NCBI RefSeq assembly: GCF_008365405.1
Contig: NZ_QOKV01000012.1
Span: 62,001-126,000, forward strand
Direction of reading: 5' to 3'
DNA length: 64,000 nt
DNA from: Azospirillum brasilense
GTDB taxonomy: Bacteria; Pseudomonadota; Alphaproteobacteria; Azospirillales; Azospirillaceae
Below the pieces are notes generated by a model, which saw only the letters and a program-made list of their open reading frames with translations, was not told the origin of the DNA and made no database searches. This document shows, one piece after another, positions 55,550-63,440 of this stretch (the first letter of the stretch is position 1; each line of letters opens with the position of its first letter). Position numbers and translations under genes: made by a program.

Positions 55550-56658
55550 TGGTCGCCTCCCTCGGTGATCTCGACACGCGCCGACAGGCCGGGCACGAGG
55601 CGGCCGGGCAACGGGTTGCCGACAAGCCGGATCTTCACCGGCACGCGCTGAACGACGCGAACGAAGTTCCCCGTCGCGTTGTCCGCGGGCAGCAGACTGA
55701 AGGCGGACCCGCTGCCGGGTGCAAGGCTGTCGACCACGCCGTCGAGCGTCCCGTCCGGATAACCGTCGACGGAGACGCGGGCGCGTTGGCCGGGCCGGAT
55801 GTGTTCGAGCTGGGTTTCCTTGTAGTTCGCCACCACCCACATATCGTCGACCGGAACGATGTCGAGCAGGGAGGCGCCCGGCGCGACGAGGCGGCCGACG
55901 CGGACCTGGCGGTTGCCGACGGCGCCGCCGACCGGCGCGCGCACCACGGTGCTCTCGAGATCGATCTGGGCGAGGTCGCGCGCGGCCTGGGCCTGGGCCA
56001 CGGCGGCAAAGGCCGCGTCGCGTTGCGCGGCAAGGACGGCGATGCGTTGCTGCTGGGCCTCGACCATCGCCGAGGCGGCCGACACGCCCGCCTCCGCTTT
56101 CAAACGCGCCGCGTCGCTTTCATCGAGGTGGGCTTGGCTGACGGCGTTGCCGCGGATCAGTTCACGGCGGCGGTCGTAGGCCTTGGCCGCGAGAGTCATC
56201 TCAGCCACGGCCGACCGTCTCTGGGCTTCGGCCTGCCGGATCAGGACATGCTGAAGCCGGGTCTCCGCATCGACGTTCGTAAGCCGGGCCTGGGCCGCCT
56301 CGACATTGGCCACCGCTTGGGCCAGCCGGGCGCGGTAGTCGCGATCGTCGATCCGGAACAGGACGTCGCCGGCTCCGACGGTCTGGTTGTCCTCAACCTC
56401 GACGGCCGTGACGTAGCCGGCGACCTTCGGGGCGAGCGAGGTCACGTCGCCGCGGACATAGGCGTTGTCGGTCGCCGTCCCGCCGTTTGAACGGGCCCAG
56501 TTCCACCCGCCCGCCGCGACCAAGACGGCGCCGAGGCACAGCAGCACGCCGACCGTCCTTCTTCTGTTGGGGGGCGCCGCGGCGGCGCCGACCGCGGAGC
56601 GTTCGCCGGTGGCGTTTGTGCCGGCGACGACGGCCCCCCTGTCCTCGAGCGTGTCCAT
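55546..56658 (-). CDS. Membrane-fusion (periplasmic adaptor) protein, EmrA/HlyD type
   Basis: Adaptor of 370 residues from ATG 56658 (AGGGA eight bases upstream); a GTG at 56706 is an alternative. One N-terminal membrane helix (about 35-55), a beta-barrel/lipoyl half (TDNAYVRGDVTSLAPKVAGYV), a helical hairpin rich in Ala, Gln and Arg (about 115-225), the second lipoyl half (VVRAPVGGAVGNRQVRVG) and the barrel. It links the EmrB-like pump to an outer-membrane channel, not encoded here. Confidence 0.9.
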   Translation of the reverse strand: MDTLEDRGAVVAGTNATGERSAVGAAAAPPNRRRTVGVLLCLGAVLVAAGGWNWARSNGGTATDNAYVRGDVTSLAPKVAGYVTAVEVEDNQTVGAGDVLFRIDDRDYRARLAQAVANVEAAQARLTNVDAETRLQHVLIRQAEAQRRSAVAEMTLAAKAYDRRRELIRGNAVSQAHLDESDAARLKAEAGVSAASAMVEAQQQRIAVLAAQRDAAFAAVAQAQAARDLAQIDLESTVVRAPVGGAVGNRQVRVGRLVAPGASLLDIVPVDDMWVVANYKETQLEHIRPGQRARVSVDGYPDGTLDGVVDSLAPGSGSAFSLLPADNATGNFVRVVQRVPVKIRLVGNPLPGRLVPGLSARVEITEGGDQ

Positions 56659-56730
56659 TCCCTCGTTCCCTGTTGGGGGTGTCCCAGCGTCGCCGCTGAT
56701 CGCCACGCCACCGCTCCCATCCGCATCGGC

Positions 56731-57177
56731 TCAGGCCTTGGCGGCCACCGGAAGACGGAAGGGGGCACCCAGCCGGTTGAAGGCGTTCATCGCAGCGATG
56801 GCGATGGTGAGATCGACCAGATCCTTCGGCTCGAACGCCGCTGATGCCGCCGCATAGGCGGCGTCGGACGCGTGGGTTTCGCTGACATGCGTCACCTCCT
56901 CGGCCCAGGCCAGGGCCGCGCGCTCCGTGTCGGAGAACAGGTGCGGGACCTCCTCCCACACCGGCACCAGCGTGACCTTGTCGATCGACATGGTCTTCCG
57001 GAGGTCGCGGCTGTGCAGATCGATGCAGTGAGCGCAGCCGTTGATCTGCGAGACCCTGAGGAACACGAGGTGGATGAGTTCCTCGGGCAGGTTGGTGCGC
57101 TTCGTGACGTAATGATGGACGCCGAACAGAGCCTTCGCGCCGTCGGGCGCAACCTCGTACCAAGCCAAGCGTGCCAT
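56731..57177 (-). CDS. Carboxymuconolactone-decarboxylase-family / AhpD-like protein
   Basis: A 148-residue all-helical protein. The AhpD-type Cys48-X-X-Cys51 with His55 (CAHCIDLH) suggests a thiol-dependent peroxidase or disulfide role. The segment LVFLRVSQINGCAHC and the C-terminal INAFNRLG-like helix fit this family. ATG 57177 with AAGG upstream is chosen. It lies between the NmrA-like and EmrA-like genes, in one minus-strand unit. Confidence 0.85.
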   Translation of the reverse strand: MARLAWYEVAPDGAKALFGVHHYVTKRTNLPEELIHLVFLRVSQINGCAHCIDLHSRDLRKTMSIDKVTLVPVWEEVPHLFSDTERAALAWAEEVTHVSETHASDAAYAAASAAFEPKDLVDLTIAIAAMNAFNRLGAPFRLPVAAKA

Positions 57178-57259
57178 GTTCTTTGCCTTTCCTATCATCA
57201 ATTGATTGCGGTTCCCGCTGCGCCGGCCCATGGCCGCCGCCGGGTGTCTTCGAAGTCCT

Positions 57260-58012
57260 TCAGCGCGCGGCCTGTAGGACGAGCCAGTCCTCGAACCGGA
57301 TGGCGCCGAGGCGGGGGTTCCGGCCGGGGGTCAGCGATTGATCGTTGAGAACGTCGCCGAAGTAGCGCGCGTGGATGTCCGGCACGACCTTGCGCGTGTC
57401 CTTCGTCGCCTGCAGGAAGCGCCGGACCAGCTCGTCGAGTGGGATCGCCTCCGGACCGGCGACTTCGAGCGTGCCGTTGACCGGCGACGCGAGCGCGACC
57501 TCGGCGAGGGCCGCCACCACGTCGTCGGAAGCGATCGGCTGGATCAGCGCCGGCGACAGGCGGATTTCCCCGTCGACCGTGGCCGACTGCGCGATCCCGC
57601 CGACGAATTCGAAGAACTGCGTGGCGCGCAGGATGGTGTGGGGAATGCCCGACGCCTTGATGAGGCGTTCCTGGGCGACCTTCGCCCGGAAGTACCCGTT
57701 GTCGGGAAGCCGTTCACTGCCGACGATCGAGAGGGCGACGTGGTGGCGGACACCGGCGGCCGCTTCGGCGGCGAGCAGGTTGCGGCCCGAGGTCTCGAAG
57801 AAGTCGAGGACGGCCTTGTCCTCCCAGACCGGCGCGTTCGTCACGTCGACGACGACAGCGGCTCCGTCCATCGCCTGGGCCAAGCCCTCGCGGGTGATGG
57901 TGTTTACGCCCGTCTTTGGCGAGGCTGCGAGCGCGTCGTGGCCGCGCTCGCGGAGGGTCTGCACCAGCTTCGATCCGATGAGGCCGGTGCCTCCGATGAC
58001 GACGATCTTCAT
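57260..58012 (-). CDS. NmrA-like atypical SDR, NAD(P)-binding protein
   Basis: A 250-residue protein with the GGTGLIG cofactor motif (7-13) and the fold of the NmrA/HSCARG and quinone-reductase-like atypical SDRs. The catalytic Tyr-X-X-X-Lys is in the order YFRAKVAQE. It may reduce a quinone or sense the NAD(P)H ratio. It heads the unit NmrA-like, AhpD-like, EmrA-like, EmrB-like and is divergent from the winged-helix/TPR regulator. Confidence 0.85.
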   Translation of the reverse strand: MKIVVIGGTGLIGSKLVQTLRERGHDALAASPKTGVNTITREGLAQAMDGAAVVVDVTNAPVWEDKAVLDFFETSGRNLLAAEAAAGVRHHVALSIVGSERLPDNGYFRAKVAQERLIKASGIPHTILRATQFFEFVGGIAQSATVDGEIRLSPALIQPIASDDVVAALAEVALASPVNGTLEVAGPEAIPLDELVRRFLQATKDTRKVVPDIHARYFGDVLNDQSLTPGRNPRLGAIRFEDWLVLQAAR

Positions 58013-58109
58013 GGGGGCTCTCCGCTTCTCGACGGAAACCAGCGCCGTCGATGGAAGGGAGAATGCCTGCGCACGCCGGGGAAGTCCTTGCGGCGGGCTT
58101 GAATTGCCC

Positions 58110-58139
58110 TCCAAGGACGCTTGGATTTCCGTCCAAGGA
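58110..58139. promoter_or_regulatory. TCCAAG repeats in the divergent promoter region (putative regulator sites)
   Basis: TCCAAGGA occurs at 58110-58117 and 58132-58139, 22 bases apart (two helical turns), with an inverted CTTGGA at 58120-58125 giving the palindrome TCCAAG-GACG-CTTGGA. Phased direct repeats suit a PhoB-type winged-helix protein such as the regulator encoded on the plus strand. The remaining 58013-58273 shows no gene. Confidence 0.5.
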
Positions 58140-58273
58140 GGCCATACGGTGCCACGTGCCTCGACGCGAACGGTGCAGCCGGCGACGCGCCGCCGTGCTA
58201 TCAAGGGCGCACATCGTTCGCCCGTCGCCCCGGACAGGGTGGCGAGGACGCTCGGTCCAGGGAGGTGCGGGCC

Positions 58274-59899
58274 TTGCCGTTCCGTTTCGGAGAGTGTGTG
58301 CTCGATCAGGAGCGCCGGGAACTGACCCTGCGCGGGCAGGTCGTGGGCGTCGGCCCGCAGGTCTTCGACCTGCTGCTGCATCTCGTCCGCAACCACGACC
58401 GCGTCGTCAGCAAGGACGATCTGCTGGAGGCGGTGTGGAACGGACGGATCGTCTCCGAATCGACCATCACCAGCCACATCAACGCGGTTCGCAAGGCCAT
58501 CGGCGACAGCGGCGGGGAGCAGCGCCTGGTCCGCACGGTCCCCCGCAAGGGATTTCGCTTCGTCGGGGCGATCGAAGGCGGGGCGGCCGAAGTCGGGGCG
58601 GCCGAAGTCGGCGCGATCGGGGAGACGCCGCAGCCCGGCGGGTCAGGCATCGCCAGCCGCGCCTCCAGCGAAGGCCGGGAGACGCCGTCCGCACCGGTCC
58701 TGCCGGGCAAGCCCTCGATCACCGTGCTGCCGTTCCAGAACCTGAGCGGCGACCCGGAGCAGGACTATTTCGCCGACGGCGTGGTGGAGGACATCATCGC
58801 CGCCCTGTCGCGCATCCGCTGGCTGTTCGTCATCGCGCGCAACTCGAGCTTTGCCTACAAGGGCCGGGCGGTGGATGTGACGGACGTCGGCCGCGAGCTG
58901 GGCGTCCGTTACGTGCTCGAGGGCAGCGTCCGCAAGGCCGGGAACAGGGTGCGCATCACCGGGCAGCTCATCGACGCGACGAGCGGGATGCATCTCTGGG
59001 CGGAGCGCTTCGAAGGCATGCTCGATGACCTTTTCGAACTGCAGGACCGGATCGCCGAAAGCGTCGTCGGCGCGATCGCACCGCAGCTCGAGCGGGCGGA
59101 GATCGAGCGCGCCAAGCGCAAGCCGACGGAAAGCCTGGACGCCTACGATTACTATCTCCGCGGCATGGCGAAGCTGCACAGCGGAACCCGCGAGGCGATC
59201 GACGCGGCGCTGCCCCTGTTCCACAAGGCGACGGGCCTCGACCCGGAATTCGCATCGGCCTATGGCGGGGCGGCCTGGTGCCATCTCTGGCGCAAGGTGA
59301 ACGGTTGGATGACCGACCGCCCCCTGGAGATCGCCGAAGGGGTGCGGCTGGCGCGGCTGGCGGTGGAGTTCGGCCGCGATGACGCGGTCGCGCTGACGAG
59401 AGCCGGGCACGCGCTTGGCCACTTCGCCGGCGATCTCGATGGCGGCATCGCGCTCATCGACCGGGCCGTGCTGCTCAACCCCAATTTCGCCCCCGCTTGG
59501 TTCCTCGGTGGTTACCTGCGCGCTTTCCGCGGTGAAACGGAAAGCGCGAGTGAGCATTTCGCCCATGCCGCCCGCCTGAGCCCGCTGGACCCGGAGATGT
59601 TCCGGATGCAGGCGGGGACGGCGCTCGCGCATTTCTTCGCCGGGCGCTACGATTGCGCCGTGGCCTGGGCGGACAAGGCGTTGGGGAACCTGCCCAGCCT
59701 TTTGGTCGCCATCGCCCTGACGGCGGCGAGCCACGCGCTGGCTGGGCGGACGGAGGACGCGCGGCGGACGATGCAGCAAATGCGCGCGCTCGACCCGTCC
59801 TTGCGCGTCTCCACTCTCAGGGAGTGGCTGCCGATCCACCGTCCCGAGGATCTCACGCGGTTTGCGGAGGGGCTAAGGCTGGCTGGGTTGCCCGAGTGA
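58274..59899 (+). CDS. Winged-helix / TolB-like / TPR transcriptional regulator (CadC-like)
   Basis: A 541-residue protein. Residues 1-98 are an OmpR/PhoB-type winged helix (FDLLLHLVRNHDRVVSKDDLL and SESTITSHINAVRKAIGD). A low-complexity linker with EVGAAEVGA-like repeats follows, then a TolB-N-like domain (about 145-270, SITVLPFQNLSGDPEQDYFADG), then several TPR-like helical repeats (about 290-541). There is no membrane helix, so it is cytoplasmic, unlike CadC. TTG 58274 has an ideal GGAGG eight bases upstream; a GTG at 58265 or an ATG at 58121 would extend it. It is divergent from, and probably controls, the efflux and redox unit. Confidence 0.85.
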   Translation: MPFRFGECVLDQERRELTLRGQVVGVGPQVFDLLLHLVRNHDRVVSKDDLLEAVWNGRIVSESTITSHINAVRKAIGDSGGEQRLVRTVPRKGFRFVGAIEGGAAEVGAAEVGAIGETPQPGGSGIASRASSEGRETPSAPVLPGKPSITVLPFQNLSGDPEQDYFADGVVEDIIAALSRIRWLFVIARNSSFAYKGRAVDVTDVGRELGVRYVLEGSVRKAGNRVRITGQLIDATSGMHLWAERFEGMLDDLFELQDRIAESVVGAIAPQLERAEIERAKRKPTESLDAYDYYLRGMAKLHSGTREAIDAALPLFHKATGLDPEFASAYGGAAWCHLWRKVNGWMTDRPLEIAEGVRLARLAVEFGRDDAVALTRAGHALGHFAGDLDGGIALIDRAVLLNPNFAPAWFLGGYLRAFRGETESASEHFAHAARLSPLDPEMFRMQAGTALAHFFAGRYDCAVAWADKALGNLPSLLVAIALTAASHALAGRTEDARRTMQQMRALDPSLRVSTLREWLPIHRPEDLTRFAEGLRLAGLPE

Positions 59900-60114
59900 G
59901 CTCAGCCCTTCTCTCCCCGCCGGGCATGCTTCTCCGAAGCAGCCCGGTGCCGAAGGACGTGCGCATCGTCACCCTGACCCACCACCCCGGTGCATTCTGC
60001 CAAACAAGCCACCCATCGCCCATCGCCATCCGTCCACACTCCACCGCTCCTCGCCCGCGGAGCAGGACATCAAATAAGAATGCGACTTGTTCGCAATTCC
60101 ATTTTGTCCTATAG
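59900..60114. other. Gap with Fur-like box, otherwise featureless
   Basis: Between the TPR regulator stop and the AraC remnant no gene is visible. The stretch becomes AT-richer towards 60060-60115, where the Fur-like site lies, so it may hold a promoter. Confidence 0.35.
60078..60099 (+). promoter_or_regulatory. Fur-box-like site before the AraC remnant and ABC exporter
   Basis: The stretch with core ATGCGACTTGTTCGCAAT has imperfect inverted arms (GAATGCGA and TCGCAATTC) and shares its GAATGCGA pattern with the reverse complement of the site at 23168-23188. It suggests iron-dependent control of what lies downstream. Confidence 0.5.
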
Positions 60115-60502
60115 GTTTGGCGGCTCGGGGGAGGATTCGAGGCCCCGCGGCGGCTGGCGGTCTTCGATCAGGCGGGGGAGGGCGGGCTGCACGTCATGGC
60201 GTCGCCCGGCCGTGGCGAGGTCGGCCGGCGCAACCGCTGAGCTATGTCCCCACCGACTTGCGGGCGTGGTCGCGCACGGTGAACGTCCGCCGGCTCACCC
60301 ATCTCGACCTCCATTTGACATGTCCGTCCTGGGGGACCGTTACGTCGATGGGCTGGACATCCGGGGCATGAACCGGCCACGGCTGAACTTCGCCGACGAG
60401 CGCCTGTTCGCTCTGGTCCGCCTGTTCGCCGCGGTGCTCGCCGGTCCCTATCTGGTCCGACTGCTCGGCCGGTCCGACGCCCGCACCATCGCCTTCCCCT
60501 GA
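60115..60502 (+). pseudogene. Frameshifted remnant of an AraC-family regulator (sensor part only)
   Basis: Three reading frames together read like the ligand-sensing half of an AraC-family regulator: LAVFDQAGEGGLHVMASPGRGE up to a stop at 60238, SYVPTDLRAWSRTVNVRRLT to about 60312, then FDMSVLGDRYVDGLDIRGMN with PRLNFADERLFALVRLF to 60502. A single missing base at about 60315 would restore the family motif LHFD. The helix-turn-helix half is absent. The last frame alone could encode a 60-residue peptide (ATG 60320), but it lacks a ribosome-binding site. A Fur-like box lies upstream and an ABC exporter downstream, as in siderophore loci. Confidence 0.6.
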
Positions 60503-60533
60503 CCCTTTCCGCCGTTCCGCAATGAGAAGAGCC

Positions 60534-62210
60534 ATGCTTCGCCGTTTCCTCTCCTACTACCGTCCCTTCACCGGCCTGCTGGTCCTCGACATCGTGTGCG
60601 CCGTCCTGTCGGGCTTGCTGGAGCTGGGATTCCCGATGGCCGTGCGCGCTTTCGTGGACCAGCTCCTGCCGACCCAGGATTGGCCGCTGATCGTCGCCGC
60701 CACGGTGGCGCTGCTGGCGATCTACATGGCGAATGGCGGGCTGATGGCCATCGTGACCTACTGGGGCCACATGCTTGGCGTGAACATCGAGACGGAGATG
60801 CGCCGCAAGAGCTTCGACCATCTGCAGAAGCTCTCCTTCAGCTTCTACGACAACAACAAGACGGGCCATCTCGTCGGGCGGGTCACCCGCGATCTGGACG
60901 AGATCGGCGAGGTGGCGCACCACGGTCCCGAGGACCTGCTGATCGCGGTGATGACCTTCGTCGGCGCCTTCACGCTGATGGCGGTGGTGCATCTGCCGCT
61001 GGCGCTGATCACCGCGGCCATCGTTCCGGTGATCGCCTTCGTGACCAGCCGCTACGGCGGGCGGATGACGAAGAACTGGCAGTCGCTCTATTCCCGCGTC
61101 GGCGACTTCAACGTCCGCATCGAGGAGAATGTCGGCGGCATGCGGGTGGTTCAGGCCTTCACCAACGAGGACCACGAGCGCAAACTGTTCGCCGAGGACA
61201 ACGACCGCTACCGCACCACCAAGCTCGCCGCCTACAAGATCATGGCGGCCTCGACGACGCTCAGCTACATGAGCATGCGGCTGATCCTGATCGTCGTCAT
61301 GCTGACCGGCGCCCATTTCGTTCTGGTGGGCGAGCTGACCCAGGGCGGCTTCTTCGCCTTCCTGCTGCTGGTCAACACCTTCTTCCGCCCGATCGAGAAG
61401 ATCAACGCGGTTATCGAGACCTACCCCCGCGGCATCGCCGGCTTCCGCCGCTACACCCAGCTCCTCGACACCCGGCCGGACATCGCGGATGCGCCGGGCG
61501 CCGTCCCGGCCCCGGCGCTGAAGGGCGACATCCGCTACGAGGGCGTGTCCTTCGGCTACGACCCGGCGCGCCCGGTGCTGAAGGGCGTCGATCTGTCGAT
61601 CAAGGCCGGTTCCACCGTCGCTTTCGTCGGGCCGTCGGGCGCCGGCAAGACGACGATCTGCTCGCTGCTGCCGCGCTTCTACGAGGTCATGGAGGGGCGC
61701 ATCAGCATCGACGGCATCGACATCCGCGCCATGACGCTGGCCTCGCTGCGCCGGCAGATCGGCATCGTCCAGCAGGACGTGTTCCTGTTCGGCGGCACGA
61801 TCCGCGAGAACATCGCCTACGGCCGTCTCGGCGCCGGCGACGCGGAGATCATGGAGGCGGCGCGGCGGGCGCATCTGGACGGGCTGATCGCCTCGCTGCC
61901 GGAGGGGCTCGACACCATCATCGGGGAGCGCGGCGTGAAGCTATCCGGTGGGCAGAAGCAACGCCTGACCATCGCCCGCATGTTCCTGAAGAACCCGCCG
62001 ATCCTGATCCTCGACGAGGCGACCTCCGCGCTCGACACCCGGACCGAGCGGGAGATCCAGAAGTCGCTGATGGAGCTGGCGGAGGGGCGGACCACCCTGG
62101 TCATCGCCCACCGTCTGGCGACCATCCGCAACGCCGACGAGGTCTATGTCGTCGGCACCGAGGGCGGGCTCCAGCGCATCACCCACGAGGAGCTTGCGGC
62201 GCGCGGCTGA
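60534..62210 (+). CDS. ABC exporter with fused membrane and ATPase domains
   Basis: A 558-residue half-transporter that should work as a homodimer. Six membrane helices (about 15-290) precede an ATPase domain with Walker A GPSGAGKTT (about 365-373), signature LSGGQ, Walker B ILILDEATSALD and switch His (IAHRL). It resembles MsbA/lipid- and drug-exporter-type proteins. ATG 60534 with GAAGAG just upstream is chosen over ATG 60522. It follows the AraC remnant and a Fur-like box; export of a siderophore or removal of a metal complex is inferred from that. Confidence 0.88.
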   Translation: MLRRFLSYYRPFTGLLVLDIVCAVLSGLLELGFPMAVRAFVDQLLPTQDWPLIVAATVALLAIYMANGGLMAIVTYWGHMLGVNIETEMRRKSFDHLQKLSFSFYDNNKTGHLVGRVTRDLDEIGEVAHHGPEDLLIAVMTFVGAFTLMAVVHLPLALITAAIVPVIAFVTSRYGGRMTKNWQSLYSRVGDFNVRIEENVGGMRVVQAFTNEDHERKLFAEDNDRYRTTKLAAYKIMAASTTLSYMSMRLILIVVMLTGAHFVLVGELTQGGFFAFLLLVNTFFRPIEKINAVIETYPRGIAGFRRYTQLLDTRPDIADAPGAVPAPALKGDIRYEGVSFGYDPARPVLKGVDLSIKAGSTVAFVGPSGAGKTTICSLLPRFYEVMEGRISIDGIDIRAMTLASLRRQIGIVQQDVFLFGGTIRENIAYGRLGAGDAEIMEAARRAHLDGLIASLPEGLDTIIGERGVKLSGGQKQRLTIARMFLKNPPILILDEATSALDTRTEREIQKSLMELAEGRTTLVIAHRLATIRNADEVYVVGTEGGLQRITHEELAARG

Positions 62211-62305
62211 TCGCGCCGCGTCCCCGGCCATGGAAACGGTCCTCGGCGCGGCACCATTGCCCCATCGCCCTGTTTGTGGACGTGAGACACAGGCAGGAGG
62301 GCGAC

Positions 62306-62809
62306 ATGGCATCCCGCGCCGAGCGCACCGACCCCCGTATGTGGGAGACGGTGAAGGCAAGCATCCTGAAGGGCGACAAAGGCGGTGAGCCCGGCCAGTG
62401 GTCCGCCCGCAAGGCTCAAATGGCCGTTCAGGAATACAAACGGCGCGGTGGCGGCTATACGGGGCCGAAGAGCGCGGGCAACAGCCTGAGCCGGTGGACC
62501 GACGAGGAGTGGGGCACGCGCTCCGGCAAGCCGAGCGCGGAAACGGGGGAACGTTACCTCCCCCGGCAGGCCCGCGAACACCTGTCCGAAGCGGACTACC
62601 GGCGCACCAGCGACAAGAAGCGCGCCGACACGACGAAGGGCAGGCAGTTTTCAAAGCAGCCCGACGACGTTGCCCGGAAGACGGCGCCGTTCCGGCATCC
62701 CGCCGATGGGAACCGGACCCGCGCGGCCCTCTACGAGAAGGCAAAGCAGCAGAACCTGCCCGGCCGCTCCCGCATGAGCAAGGAGGAGCTGCAAAAGGCG
62801 CTCTCCTGA
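62306..62809 (+). CDS. Basic DUF5872-like protein
   Basis: A 167-residue, strongly basic protein rich in Lys, Arg, Gly and Ser. ERTDPRMWETVKASILKGDKGG and QWSARKAQMAVQEYKRRGGGYTGPK are, from memory, the conserved text of DUF5872 proteins, which are widespread in bacteria and some giant viruses. The C-terminus (SRMSKEELQKALS) looks like a short SAP- or Rho-N-like helix. The composition suggests nucleic-acid binding. GGAGG precedes the ATG. It is separated by 95 bases from the exporter gene. Function unknown. Confidence 0.75.
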   Translation: MASRAERTDPRMWETVKASILKGDKGGEPGQWSARKAQMAVQEYKRRGGGYTGPKSAGNSLSRWTDEEWGTRSGKPSAETGERYLPRQAREHLSEADYRRTSDKKRADTTKGRQFSKQPDDVARKTAPFRHPADGNRTRAALYEKAKQQNLPGRSRMSKEELQKALS

Positions 62810-62844
62810 CCCAATCTCTTGACGCGGAGAGGGCCGTACACGGG

Positions 62845-63066
62845 TTACTCGCGCATCAGCTTCGGCAGGTCCATGGCGACCCGGCCGACGTCTTCGCGGC
62901 GCAGGCCACGAGCGGCCAGTTCGGCCCGGCTCAAGGCCGACAGCTCACGATAAACGGTGTAGGCGGCGGATGCCTCGAACCAGGCGCTGACGAACTCACG
63001 AACGCCCTTGACGATCCCCGACAGCCGGCCGTCGTGATCGATGTGCGATGCGGTGGTGTAAGCCAT
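62845..63066 (-). CDS. DUF1127-family small protein
   Basis: A 73-residue protein with a C-terminal DUF1127 segment (YRELSALSRAELAARGLRREDVGRVA), a short Arg-rich module found in many alphaproteobacterial regulators of RNA turnover and metabolism. GGAGACGG precedes the ATG. The N-terminal half is family-variable. It is convergent with the DUF5872-like gene, 35 bases apart. A role in post-transcriptional control is inferred from family members such as those in Agrobacterium and Rhodobacter. Confidence 0.82.
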   Translation of the reverse strand: MAYTTASHIDHDGRLSGIVKGVREFVSAWFEASAAYTVYRELSALSRAELAARGLRREDVGRVAMDLPKLMRE

Positions 63067-63440
63067 GGTCCGTCTCCTTCATGTCTGGTGCAGAAGACCT
63101 TACACTGGCATACCAAATACCTGATACGCTGAGTGTGCAACGCAGCGCGTCAGAAAAATTACAGCTATTTCAAGCATTTGTTCGGCCAATTGTCAGCAGC
63201 GCCAATCATCGGCGCGCTGCTCATCACACCGCTTCTGATTGGCTCACCGCGTCCAGGGCATGGGCGATGCCGTCGTCGCCGAGGTCTGTCGGGCAGGGCT
63301 GCGTTGGCCGGAATCCGTTCGACAGGTGTCGCAGCCTCATGGTTTAAGAACACGTGACACGGCGCAATTTCGGGTCCTTGTTGTTGGAGCCGGAATCAAG
63401 TCCTGGTCGAGGGTGCGGAGGCAAGCGGGCGGGAACTCTC
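63067..63440. other. Intergenic promoter-like region
   Basis: The 374 bases between the divergent DUF1127 and TPR genes are AT-richer than the surroundings (notably 63100-63200). They probably hold both promoters. No RNA gene, repeat or small gene with a credible ribosome-binding site is visible. Confidence 0.4.

Noticed and set aside
60320..60502. Stand-alone 60-residue gene
   Set aside because: It lacks a ribosome-binding site, and its sequence continues an AraC sensor domain read in two other frames upstream, so it is treated as part of a pseudogene.
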